Origin: Leptoclinus maculatus
Lineage: Eukaryota; Chordata; Actinopteri; Perciformes; Stichaeidae
Assembly: GCA_032191485.1 (NCBI GenBank)
Contig: JAVDOI010000181.1
Span: 147,001 to 211,000 of the forward strand
Reading direction: 5' to 3'
DNA length: 64,000 nt
Positions 46,372-57,060 of the stretch are shown piece after piece (position 1 is the stretch's first letter; every line of letters starts with the position of its first letter). The notes beneath the pieces were generated by a model. That model was not told the DNA's origin. It made no database searches and worked only from the letters and a program-made list of their open reading frames with translations. Position numbers and translations under genes: made by a program.

Positions 46372-46535
46372 ATACTTACCTGGCAGGGGAGATACCGTGA
46401 TCAAGAAGGTGGTTCACCCAGGGCGAGGCCCAGCCATTGCACTCCGGTTGTGCTGACCACTGCGAATTCCCCAAATGTGGGAATCTCAACTGCATAATTT
46501 CTGGTAGTGGGGGACTGCGTTCGCGCTCTCCCCTG
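46372..46535 (+). ncRNA. U1 snRNA, copy 23 (A117 variant)
   Basis: A at nt 117. The PSE carries the ACCATCATCC change seen at 35844. It is the first gene after the provirus. Confidence 0.95.
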
Positions 46536-46751
46536 ATTGTCATGTTGAAAAAAATATCAAGCGGTTTGTACTTTTGATTGGAGGGGAGAAAATAGTACAA
46601 TGGAGAATATTGCCCTCTTTAAGATGTGGGCAGGAGTATGGGAAAGGGTGTGGCTTCAGATTTGGAACAGGGCACGTCAATTTAGGCTTACCATGAGCGT
46701 TTTGACTGGGACAACTAGGGACTTCGGCTGCTCTTGACAAGAGTGCTGTAC

Positions 46752-46869
46752 TTACTTTGGTTTCTCTTCATAACGCACAAGTCTTTCGCCTTTTACTAAA
46801 GACTTCCGTGGAGAGGAACACCAATGAGTTCAACCTATTTTTAGCAGGCTTTGCCGTTTGGCTGAGCCT
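46752..46869 (+). ncRNA. U5 snRNA, copy 21
   Basis: Consensus U5. Confidence 0.93.
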
Positions 46870-47045
46870 TGTACACTTGTGAAAAGAAAAAAAGCTGTCC
46901 TTAACTAGACCAAGGTTCTTGACCATGGAGTGCTTGGATGGTTGTGCCAACCTGTAGCCACTGCTATGACCCATTGAAAGAACTGCACCATGACAAGGGA
47001 GAAATGTGTCAGGAGGTTGACTCAGGAAGCAAACAGTTGGGGCTC

Positions 47046-47235
47046 ATCGCTTCTCGGCCTTTTGGCTAAGATCAAGTGTAGTATCTGTTCTTATCAGTTT
47101 AATATCTGATATGTCCTCTATATGAGGATAACGTATTAAGCAGATTTTTAGCATCGGGAGATGAAAAAGGGGCTTGCTCCGTTCACTCCACGCATTGACC
47201 CGGTATTGCAGCATTGCCGGGAATGGTGCACTCCT
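47046..47235 (+). ncRNA. U2 snRNA, copy 22
   Basis: C-to-T at nt 179 (GGGAATGGTGC), in the 3' terminal region. Otherwise consensus. Confidence 0.94.
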
Positions 47236-48124
47236 CAAATGCCTTGTGGACAACCAAACACCAATCCAAATAGATCAGTCTGTTGATTAACTTCACACTG
47301 TAATGAATGACGAGAGTCTCATTCGCTGTCTATCTTCGAGGCTGTGTGATCTGTTTTCTGTGTGTGATCTCTGTGTTGTGTGATCTGTGTGTGATCTGGG
47401 ATTTGTGTTCTGTGTGTGATCTGTGTTCCGTGTTCCGTGTGTGATCTCTGTGTTCTATCTGTGATCTGTGTGTTATCTGTGTTCTGTGTGTGATCTGTGT
47501 TCCGTGTTCCGTGTGTGATCTCTGTGTTCTATCTGTGATCTGTGTGTTATCTGTGTTCTGTGTGTGATCTGTGTTCTGTCTGACGCCCCTCATGGAACAT
47601 CGCTGTTCTCCCAGCCTCAAATCACTGTATGCATCAGCCCTGACTGCTGGGCGACATTTCCAGCTCTTAATGCCAATTTTTGTCCTCCGAGTCAGATTGT
47701 GGGTTGAGGTCCTTTTGTAGCCTTTATTTCTTTTGCAGTTTGTCCAGAAAAGTGCAAGCATTGCTGTGCAGCAGTGTCTGTTGTATGCTGTGAAGCTGTG
47801 TGTTGAGTAATGCAAATTGCCCGGGTTCGCCGAGAGAAGTGGGTGTGGCCTTCTGGATGTCCCTAAAGTGATTGTGTGTTCTTCTCACTGATATTTTCCC
47901 TTCTTTGTTGGAGAAATGTGTTCCGAAGATTCTTCCATTGTTAGCATGCTTAGGTTTTACGCTTTCGTTTGGTTGCTGGGCTGTGTTTGCTTTCTCAGAA
48001 GCAGAAACAGCTTGCCAATGGAAGCTAATGCTAAAGGACTGCTCTCTGGGATTATGCCATCTGGGAACCGTCATCCGGAGTACTATGTCTGGGAATGCCG
48101 CACTGCCGCTGTCTCTTCCAACTC

Positions 48125-48288
48125 ATACTTACCTGGCAGGGGAGATACCGTGATCAAGAAGGTGGTTCACCCAGGGCGAGGCCCAGCCATTGCACTCCGG
48201 TTGTGCTGACCACTGCGAATTCCCCAAATGTGGGAATCTCGACTGCATAATTTCTGGTAGTGGGGGACTGCGTTCGCGCTCTCCCCTG
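48125..48288 (+). ncRNA. U1 snRNA, copy 24
   Basis: 164 nt consensus U1. Confidence 0.97.
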
Positions 48289-48504
48289 ATTGTCATGTTG
48301 AAAAAAATATCAAGCGGTTTGTACTTTTGATTGGAGGGGAGAAAATAGTACAATGGAGAATATTGCCCTCTTTAAGATGTGGGCAGGAGTATGGGAAAGG
48401 GTGTGGCTTCAGATTTGGAACAGGGCACATCAATTTAGGCTTACCATGAGCGTTTTGACTGGGACAACTAGGGACTTCGGCTGCTCTTGACAAGAGTGCT
48501 GTAC

Positions 48505-48622
48505 TTACTTTGGTTTCTCTTCATAACGCACAAGTCTTTCGCCTTTTACTAAAGACTTCCGTGGAGAGGAACACCAATGAGTTCAACCTATTTTTAGCAG
48601 GCTTTGCCGTTTGGCTGAGCCT
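48505..48622 (+). ncRNA. U5 snRNA, copy 22
   Basis: Consensus U5. Confidence 0.93.
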
Positions 48623-48798
48623 TGTACACTTGTGAAAAGAAAAAAAGCTGTCCTTAACTAGACCAAGGTTCTTGACCATGGAGTGCTTGGATGGTTGTGC
48701 CAACCTATAGCCACTGCTATGACCCATTGAAAGAACTGCACCATGACAAGGGAGAAATGTGTCAGGAGGTTGACTCAGGAAGCAAACAGTCGGGGCTC

Positions 48799-48988
48799 AT
48801 CGCTTCTCGGCCTTTTGGCTAAGATCAAGTGTAGTATCTGTTCTTATCAGTTTAATATCTGATATGTCCTCTATATGAGGATAACGTATTAAGCAGATTT
48901 TTAGCATCGGGAGATGAAAAAGGGGCTTGCTCCGTTCACTCCACGCATTGACCCGGTATTGCAGCATTGCCGGGAACGGTGCACTCCT
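48799..48988 (+). ncRNA. U2 snRNA, copy 23
   Basis: Consensus U2. Confidence 0.96.
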
Positions 48989-49854
48989 CAAATGCCTTGT
49001 GGACAACCAAACACCAATCCAAATAGATCAGTCTGTTGATTAACTTCACACTGTAATGAATGACGAGAGTCTCATTCGCTGTCTATCTTCGAGGCTGTGT
49101 GATCTGTTTTCTGTGTGTGATCTCTGTGTTATCTGTGTTCTGTGTGTGATCTGTGTTCCGTGTTCCGTGTGTGATCTCTGTGTTCTATCTGTGATCTGTG
49201 TGTTATCTGTGTTCTGTGTGTGATCTGTGTTCCGTGTTCCGTGTGTGATCTCTGTGTTCTATCTGTGATCTGTGTGTTATCTGTGTTCTGTGTGTGATCT
49301 GTGTTCTGTCTGACGCCCCTCATGGAACATCGCTGTTCTCCCAGCCTCAAATCACTGTATGCATCAGCCCTGACTGCTGGGCGACATTTCCAGCTCTTAA
49401 TGCCAATTTCTGTCCTCCGAGTCAGATTGTGGGTTGAGGTCCTTTTGTAGCCTTTATTTCTTTTGCAGTTTGTCCAGAAAAGTGCAAGCATTGCTGTGCA
49501 GCAGTGTCTGTTGTATGCTGTGAAGCTGTGTGTTGAGTAATGCAAATTGCCCGGGTTCGCCGAGAGAAGTGGGTGTGGCCTTCTGGATGTCCCTAAAGTG
49601 ATTGTGTGTTCTTCTCACTGATATTTTCCCTTCTTTGTTGGAGAAATGTGTTCCGAAGATTCTTCCATTGTTAGCATGCTTAGGTTTTACGCTTTCGTTT
49701 GGTTGCTGGGCTGTGTTTGCTTTCTCAGAAGCAGAAACAGCTTGCCAATGGAAGCTAATGCTAAAGGACTGCTCTCTGGGATTATGCCATCTGGGAACCG
49801 TCATCCGGAGTACTATGTCTGGGAATGCCGCACTGCCGCTGTCTCTTCCAACTC

Positions 49855-50018
49855 ATACTTACCTGGCAGGGGAGATACCGTGATCAAGAAGGTGGTTCAC
49901 CCAGGGCGAGGCCCAGCCATTGCACTCCGGTTGTGCTGACCACTGCGAATTCCCCAAATGTGGGAATCTCGACTGCATAATTTCTGGTAGTGGGGGACTG
50001 CGTTAGCGCTCTCCCCTG
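49855..50018 (+). ncRNA. U1 snRNA, copy 25 (A151 variant)
   Basis: C-to-A at nt 151 changes the stem-loop IV loop from TTCG to TTAG. This should lower hairpin stability. The remainder is consensus. Confidence 0.94.
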
Positions 50019-50234
50019 ATTGTCATGTTGAAAAAAATATCAAGCGGTTTGTACTTTTGATTGGAGGGGAGAAAATAGTACAATGGAGAATATTGCCCTC
50101 TTTAAGATGTGGGCAGGAGTATGGGAAAGGGTGTGGCTTCAGATTTGGAACAGGGCACATCAATTTAGGCTTACCATGAGCGTTTTGACTGGGACAACTA
50201 GGGACTTCGGCTGCTCTTGACAAGAGTGCTGTAC

Positions 50235-50352
50235 TTACTTTGGTTTCTCTTCATAACGCACAAGTCTTTCGCCTTTTACTAAAGACTTCCGTGGAGAGGA
50301 ACACCAATGAGTTCAACCTATTTTTAGCAGGCTTTGCCGTTTGGCTGAGCCT
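50235..50352 (+). ncRNA. U5 snRNA, copy 23
   Basis: Consensus U5. Confidence 0.93.
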
Positions 50353-50528
50353 TGTACACTTGTGAAAAGAAAAAAAGCTGTCCTTAACTAGACCAAGGTT
50401 CTTGACCATGGAGTGCTTGGATGGTTGTGCCAACCTGTAGCCACTGCTATGACCCATTGAAAGAACTGCACCATGACAAGGGAGAAATGTGTCAGGAGGT
50501 TGACTCAGGAAGCAAACAGTTGGGGCTC

Positions 50529-50718
50529 ATCGCTTCTCGGCCTTTTGGCTAAGATCAAGTGTAGTATCTGTTCTTATCAGTTTAATATCTGATATGTCCT
50601 CTATATGAGGATAACGTATTAAGCAGATTTTTAGCATCGGGAGATGAAAAAGGGGCTTGCTCCGTTCACTCCACGCATTGACCCGGTATTGCAGCATTGC
50701 CGGGAACGGTGCACTCCT
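50529..50718 (+). ncRNA. U2 snRNA, copy 24
   Basis: Consensus U2 with the AGTTGGGG flank. Confidence 0.96.
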
Positions 50719-51688
50719 CAAATGCCTTGTGGACAACCAAACACCAATCCAAATAGATCAGTCTGTTGATTAACTTCACACTGTAATGAATGACGAGAGT
50801 CTCATTCACTGTCTATCTTCGAGGCTGTGTGATCTGTTTTCTGTGTGTGATCTCTGTGTTGTGTGATCTGTGTTCTGTGTGTGATCTGGGATTTGTGTTC
50901 TGTGTGTGATCTGTGTTCCGTGTTCCGTGTGTGATCTCTGTGTTCTATCTGTGATCTGTGTGTTATCTGTGTTCTGTGTGTGATCTGTGTTCCGTGTTCC
51001 GTGTGTGATCTCTGTGTTCTATCTGTGATCTGTATGTTATCTGTGTTCTGTGTGTGATCTGTGTTCCGTGTTCCGTGTGTGATCTCTGTGTTCTATCTGT
51101 GATCTGTGTGTTATCTGTGTTCTGTGTGTGATCTGTGTTCTGTCTGACGCCCCTCATGGAACATCGCTGTTCTCCCAGCCTCAAATCACTGTATGCATCA
51201 GCCCTGACTGCTGGGCGACATTTCCAGCTCTTAATGCCAATTTCTGTCCTCCGAGTCAGATTGTGGGTTGAGGTCCTTTTGTAGCCTTTATTTCTTTTGC
51301 AGTTTGTCCAGAAAAGTGCAAGCATTGCTGTGCAGCAGTGTCTGTTGTATGCTGTGAAGCTGTGTGTTGAGTAATGCAAATTGCCCGGGTTCGCCGAGAG
51401 AAGTGGGTGTGGCCTTCTGGATGTCCCTAAAGTGATTGTGTGTTCTTCTCACTGATATTTTCCCTTCTTTGTTGGAGAAATGTGTTCCGAAGATTCTTCC
51501 ATTGTTAGCATGCTTAGGTTTTACGCTTTCGTTTGGTTGCTGGGCTGTGTTTGCTTTCTCAGAAGCAGAAACAGCTTGCCAATGGAAGCTAATGCTAAAG
51601 GACTGCTCTCTGGGATTATGCCATCTGGGAACCGTCATCTGGAGTACTATGTCTGGGAATGCCGCACTGCCGCTGTCTCTTCCAACTC

Positions 51689-51852
51689 ATACTTACCTGG
51701 CAGGGGAGATACCGTGATCAAGAAGGTGGTTCACCCAGGGCGAGGCCCAGCCATTGCACTCCGGTTGTGCTGACCACTGCGAATTCCCCAAATGTGGGAA
51801 TCTCGACTGCATAATTTCTGGTAGTGGGGGACTGCGTTCGCGCTCTCCCCTG
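51689..51852 (+). ncRNA. U1 snRNA, copy 26
   Basis: Consensus U1 body. The PSE reads CCGTCATCTGG. It is the last U1 of the array. Confidence 0.96.
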
Positions 51853-52068
51853 ATTGTCATGTTGAAAAAAATATCAAGCGGTTTGTACTTTTGATTGGAG
51901 GGGAGGAAATAGTACAATGGAGAATATTGCCCTCTTTAAGACGTGGGCAGGAGTATGGGAAAGGGTGTGGATTCAGATTTGGAACAGGGCACGTCAATTT
52001 AGGCTTACCATGAGCGTTTTGACTGGGACAACTAGGGACTTCGGCTGCTCTTGACAAGAGTGCTGTAC

Positions 52069-52186
52069 TTACTTTGGTTTCTCTTCATAACGCACAAGTC
52101 TTTCGCCTTTTACTAAAGACTTCCGTGGAGAGGAACACCAATGAGTTCAACCTATTTTTAGCAGGCTTTGCCGTTTGGCTGAGCCT
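52069..52186 (+). ncRNA. U5 snRNA, copy 24
   Basis: Consensus U5, last of the array. The preceding spacer has two private changes (AGACGTGGG, GTGGATTCAG). Confidence 0.93.
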
Positions 52187-52362
52187 TGTACACTTGTGAA
52201 AAGAAAAAAAGCTGTCCTTAACTAGACCAAGGTTCTTGACCATGGAGTGCTTGGATGGTTGTGCCAACCTGTAGCCACTGCTATGACCCATTGAAAGAAC
52301 TGCACCATGACAAGGGAGAAATGTGTCAGGAGGTTGACTCAGGAAGCAAACAGTCGGGGCTC

Positions 52363-52552
52363 ATCGCTTCTCGGCCTTTTGGCTAAGATCAAGTGTAGTA
52401 TCTGTTCTTATCAGTTTAATATCTGATATGTCCTCTATATGAGGATAACGTATTAAGCAGATTTTTAGCATCGGGAGATGAAAAAGGGGCTTGCTCCGTT
52501 CACTCCACGCATTGACCCGGTATTGCAGCATTGCCGGGAACGGTGCAATCCT
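52363..52552 (+). ncRNA. U2 snRNA, copy 25
   Basis: C-to-A at nt 186 (GTGCAATCCTC), at the 3' end. Last U2, followed by the degenerate end of the array. Confidence 0.94.
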
Positions 52553-53318
52553 CAAATGCCTTGTGGACAACCAAACACCAATCCAAATAGATCAGTCTGT
52601 TGATTAACTTCACACTGTAATGAATGACGAGAGTCTCATTCGCTGTCTATCTTCGAGGCTGTGTGTGTGTGATCTGTGTTCTTTGTGTGTTCTCTGTGTT
52701 GTGTGATCTGTGTTCTGTGTGTGATCTGGGATTTGTGTTCTGTGTTCTGTGTGTGATCTCTGTGTTCTATCTGTGATGTGTGTGATCTGTGTTCCGTGTG
52801 TGATCTGTGTGTGATCTCTGTGTTCTGTGTGTGATCTGTGTTCCATGTGTGATCTCTGTGTTCTGTGTTCTGTGTGTGATCTGTGTTCTATCTGTGATCT
52901 GTGTGTGTTCTGTGTGATCTGTGTTCTGTGTGTGATCTCTGTGTTGTGTGATCTGTGTTCTGTCTGACGCCCCTCATGGAACATCGCTGTGCTCCCAGCC
53001 TCAAATCACTGTATGCATCAGCCCTGACTGCTTGGCGACATTTCCAGCTCTGAATGCCAATTTCTGTCCTCCGAGTCAGATTGTGGGTTGAGGTCCTTTT
53101 GTAGCCTTTATTTCTTTTGCAGTTTGTCCAGAAAAGTGCAAGCATTGCTGTGCAGCAGTGTCTGTTGTATGCTGTGAAGCTGTGTGTTGAGTAATGCAAA
53201 TTGCCCGGGTTCGCCAAGATAAGTGGGTGTGGCCTTCTGGATGTGCCTAAAGTGATTGTGTGTTCTCACTGATATTTTCCCTTCTTTGTGGGAGAAATGT
53301 GTTTCCGAAGATTCTTCC
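52553..53318 (+). repeat. Degenerate terminal array unit without U1 or U5
   Basis: The region between U2 and U1 is recognisable but diverged. The minisatellite (52660-52966) has lost its regular 74-bp word, and there are many private changes (TGTGCTCCC, CTTGGCGAC, GCCAAGATAAG). The octamer ATGCAAAT is still present near 53195. Similarity ends at ATTCTTCC (53318). No U1 or U5 follows. Confidence 0.85.
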
Positions 53319-53708
53319 GGCCTTACTCCCCGGTCGGACATTCGAACTACATTAACATTACGCCGTCGGGCCAAAAAGGTTGATTTTCAGCTAAACCTTC
53401 CTGGCATAAGGAGTGCCGCTAAAAATCGGGAGACCGCTAGGGATCATAACATCTTTGCCCAAGTTCTACGCGGAAAAGCGGCGCTCCATTCGGACCGTCG
53501 GTCGCCGAGTTGTGATTTTCCAAAGTTTTGGAAGGTTTGTCCCAAATGGCAGTTTACCGCTTTTGTCCACCAGGTGGCTAAAATCTCGGGACGTTCGGGA
53601 CAATAACTGCCATCCGAAAAATCACTTTGGGACATAAAGGGACATTTGGGAAACTGTCCCTTAGATGGCACTTTTCGGCCCTAAAGTCCCGGGCGTTAAG
53701 GGACCTAA
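53319..53708. other. Intergenic DNA right of the array, no gene recognised
   Basis: Begins abruptly where snRNA similarity ends. Open frames up to 116 codons are present but none has recognisable motifs. Towards the end, TGCCATTTGG-type words appear and lead into the following repeats. Confidence 0.5.
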
Positions 53709-54210
53709 ACTGCCATTTGGGGGGGAGTTATGGGACAAATACTGCCATTTGGTGGGAGTTATGGGTAAAAAACTGCCATTTGGTGGGGAGTAATGGGAAG
53801 ATTAGGGACATTTCAGGGACAGCTCCGAGGAGTTCTGGATTGATATTTTAAACTGCCGTATCTTCTCAACCGTTCGATATCCCGCTTTGAAATGTAGATA
53901 TCTTGGACCAACGCGTAATTGTATGGAATCAATGTTTTGGGACAAATGTTGCCATTTGGGCCACATGAGATTCCAATGTAGTGGGAACACAAAAAAGTGT
54001 CATTCCGACTACATTTGTATGGGTTGACCATGTAGGCCAATTGTCCTCAGGGTTAGGTTACTAAATGTAACCCTTAACACAAAAAACTCCAAAAAAACTT
54101 CAAAGTATTTCGAAGTTTTTATAGGTTTTATAGGTTACTAACAGTAAGCCTTAGGTTACTAAATGTAACCCATTCCTGTCATTCCGACTACATTTGTATG
54201 GGCCGACCAT
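53709..54210. repeat. 896-bp-spaced direct repeat, copy A
   Basis: Starts with three ~35-bp TGCCATTTGG...AGTTATGGG words, then GGATTGATATTTTAAACTGCC and a segment containing GGTTACTAAATGTAACC, an imperfect palindrome. It recurs nearly base for base 896 bp to the right. Confidence 0.8.
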
Positions 54211-54487
54211 GTAGGCCAATCGTCCCAAGGGATAGGTTACTAACAGTAAGCCTTAGGTTACTAAATGTAACCCATTCCTGTCATTCCGACTACATTTGTA
54301 TGGGCCTACCATGTAGGCCAATTGTCCTAAGGGTTAGGTTACTAAATGTAACCCTTAACACAAAAAACTCCAAAAAAACTTCAAAGTATTTCGAAGTTTT
54401 TAGAGGTTTTATAGGTTACTAACAGTAAGCCTTAGGTTACTAAATGTAACCCATTCCTGTCATTCCGACTACATTTGTATGGGCCGA

Positions 54488-54592
54488 CCATGTAGGCCAG
54501 AAATCCCAACCCGTATGGCAGTAATGGTCCCGGGTTTAAATGCCTTTCGGGTTATTTTGTGTCATTCGGGTTGGGATTTTTGGCCTACATGG
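54488..54592. repeat. Palindromic MITE-like hairpin, copy 1
   Basis: 26-bp arms at 54488-54513 and 54567-54592 (CCATGTAGGCCAGAAATCCC... and its complement), differing at one position, separated by 53 bp. No target-site duplication could be established. Confidence 0.65.
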
Positions 54593-54606
54593 ATAGCCCA
54601 TTGAAA

Positions 54607-55105
54607 TGCCATTTGGGGGGGAGTTATGGGACATATACTGCCATTTGGTGGGAGTTATGGGTAAAAAACTGCCATTTGGTCGGGAGTAATGGGAAGATTA
54701 GGGACATTTCAGGGGCAGCTCCCAGGAGTTCTGGATTGATATTTTAAACTGCCGTATCTTCTCAACCGTTCGATATCCCGCTTTGAAACGTAGATATCTT
54801 GGACCAACGCGTAATTGTATGGAATCAATGTTTTGGGACAAATGTTGCCATTTGGGCCACATGAGATTCCAATGTAGTGGGAACACAAAAAAGTGTCATT
54901 CCGACTACATTTGTATGGGTTGACCATGTAGGCCAATTGTCCTAAGGGTTAGGTTACTAAATGTAACCCTTAACACAAAAAACTCCAAAAAAACTTCAAA
55001 GTATTTCAAAGTATTTCGAAGTTTTATAGGTTACTAACAGTAAGCCTTAGGTTACTAAATGTAACCTATTCCTGTCATTTCGACTACATTTGTATGGGCC
55101 TACCA
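54607..55105. repeat. 896-bp-spaced direct repeat, copy B
   Basis: Near-identical to 53711-54210, with a few substitutions and a small duplication of the TATTTC word near 55005. Confidence 0.8.
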
Positions 55106-55261
55106 TGTAGGCCAATTGTCCTAAGGGTTAGGTTACTAAATGTAACCCATTCGTGTCATTTCGACTACATTTGTATGGGCCTACCATGTAGGCCAATTGT
55201 CCTAAGGGTTAGGTTACTAAATGTAACCCTTAACACAAAAAACTCCAAAGTATTTCGAAGT

Positions 55262-55434
55262 TTATTTGCACCCCTGGTACTCTAAATGACTTCCAGGACG
55301 ATGGGGGGAGTCAGTCAACTGCTCTGGACCGTGCCACAGCCTCGAAATCGGCCTGAACTCCAAAAGCACAGCCTGGAGTAAAATACTTTGAAAAATACAG
55401 TATCCCATCCTTATGATTCAAAAAGTGTCATTCC
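55262..55434. other. Unique intergenic DNA, nothing recognised
   Basis: Non-repetitive stretch between repeat modules. No gene or RNA features seen. Confidence 0.4.
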
Positions 55435-55455
55435 GACTACATTTGTATGGGCCGA

Positions 55456-55561
55456 CCATGTAGGCCAGGAATCCCATCCCGTATGGCAGTAATGGTCCCT
55501 GGTTCCAAATGCCTTTCGGGTTATTTTGTGTCATTCGGGTTGGGATTTTTGGCGTACATGG
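55456..55561. repeat. Palindromic MITE-like hairpin, copy 2
   Basis: Same element as 54488-54592, with arms at 55456-55481 and 55536-55561 now mismatched at a few positions. Confidence 0.6.
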
Positions 55562-55589
55562 GAGCCCTGTCAAATGTAGGCCACATGGC

Positions 55590-57060
55590 AGTTTTTGAGT
55601 TGTTAGGGAAATGGCAGCTTCAACTTTGTTTGACGTATAATCCCATAGAAAACAAGGTTCAATGAGGCTGAAATTCTCACAGTAATTCAAGCTTTGCCCA
55701 ACGATCAATTGTTATGAAAATCAATGGGAAATTCCTTACACTTTTACTATAGTAATGTATGGCATTTTGACTTTGTTTGACCAATTATCCCATAGAAAAC
55801 AAGGTTCAATGAAGCTGAGATTTTCACAGTAATTCAACCTTTGCCCAACAATTAATTTTTATGAAAATCAATGGGAAATTCCTTACACTTTTACTATAGT
55901 AATGTATTGCATTTTGACTTTGTTTGACGTATAATCCCATAGAACACAAGGTTCAATGAGGCTGAGATTTTTTACAGTAATTCAAGCTTTGCCCAACGAT
56001 CAATTGTTATGAAAATCAATGGGAAATTCCTTACACTTTTACTATAGTAATGTATGGCATTTTGACTTTGTTTGACCAATTATCCCATAGAAAACAAGGT
56101 TCAATGAGGCTGAGATTTTCACAGTAATTCAACCTTTGCCCAAAGATTAATTTTCATGAAAATCAATGGGAAATACCTTAAACTTTTTCCATAGTAATGT
56201 ATTGCATTTCGACTATGTTTGACCTATTAACCCATAGAAAACAAGGTTCAATGAGGCTGAGATTTTCACAGTAATTCAACCTTTGCCCAACGATTAATTT
56301 TTATGAAAATCAATGGGAAATTCCTTACACTTTTACTATAGTAATGTATGGCATTTTGACTATGTTTGACCTATTATCCCATAGAAAACAAGGTTCAATG
56401 AGGCTGAGATTTTCACAGTAATTCAAGCTTTGCCCAACGATCAATTGTTATGAAAATCAATGGGAAATTCTTTACACTTTTACTATAGTAATGTATGGCA
56501 TTTTGACTTTGTTTGACCAATTATCCCATAGAAAACAACGTTCAATGAGGCTGAGATTTTCACAGTAATTCAACCTTTGCCCAAAGATTAATTTTCATGA
56601 AAATCAATGGGAAATACCTTAAACTTTTTCCATAGTAATGTATTGCATTTCGACTATGTTTGACCTATTAACCCATAGAAAACAAGGTTCAATGAGGCTG
56701 ATATTTTAACAGTAATTCGACCTTTGCCCAATGATTGATTGTTATGAAAATCAATGGGAAATTCTTTACACTTTTTCCATAGTAATGTATGGCATTTTGA
56801 CTTTGTTTGACCTATTATCCCATAGAAAACAAGGTTCAATGAAGCTGAGATTTTCACAGTAATTCAACCTTTGCCCAACAATACATTTTTATTAAAATCA
56901 ATGGGAAATTCCTTACACTTTTTCCATAGTAATGTATGGCATTTCGACTATGTTTGACCTATTTACCCATAGAAAACAAGGTTCAATGAGGCTGAGATTT
57001 TCACAGTATTTCAACCTTTGCCCATAGAATACATGGTGTGAATATCAATGGGAAATTCAC
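55590..57060. repeat. 147-bp satellite, about ten tandem units
   Basis: The marker AAGGTTCAATGA recurs near 55654, 55801, 55948, 56096, 56243, 56390, 56537, 56684, 56831 and 56978. Spacing is 147 bp (once 148). AT-rich. Subtypes differ at CAAGCTTTGCCC versus CAACCTTTGCCC. Units 3-4 and 6-7 match as pairs, giving a ~442-bp higher-order period. The last unit decays into the following region. Minus-strand frames over it are repeat artefacts. Confidence 0.92.

Larger units (their letters stand above)
45569..53318 (+). repeat. Tandem U2-U1-U5 snRNA gene array, right block and degenerate end
   Basis: The array resumes inside the minisatellite immediately after the provirus fragment. It gives four U1 and four U5 genes and four U2 genes (U2 spacing 1753, 1730 and 1834 bp). 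After the last U2 (52363-52552) the minisatellite and the U1 upstream region are clearly diverged. Similarity stops near 53318, about 0.3 kb before where the next U1 would start. This is a true edge of the array. Confidence 0.95.
54007..55480. repeat. Dispersed short module GACTACATTTGTATGGG, 8 copies
   Basis: Copies start at 54007, 54186, 54288, 54467, 54903, 55082, 55163 and 55435. Each is followed by CCATGTAGGCC, so CTACAT and ATGTAG form a small inverted repeat. Most are linked to AGGTTACTAAATGTAACC. Non-coding. Confidence 0.8.

Noticed and set aside
1..53318. 5S rRNA, U4, U6 or tRNA genes within the unit
   Set aside because: I looked for their conserved 5' ends and boxes in the U2-U1, U1-U5 and U5-U2 spacers and found none.
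54045..55260. Telomere-like GGTTAG words
   Set aside because: They are part of GGTTACTAAATGTAACC palindromes and do not form TTAGGG tandem runs.
56654..56857. 67-codon frame in the satellite
   Set aside because: It repeats with the 147-bp unit and encodes no known motif.
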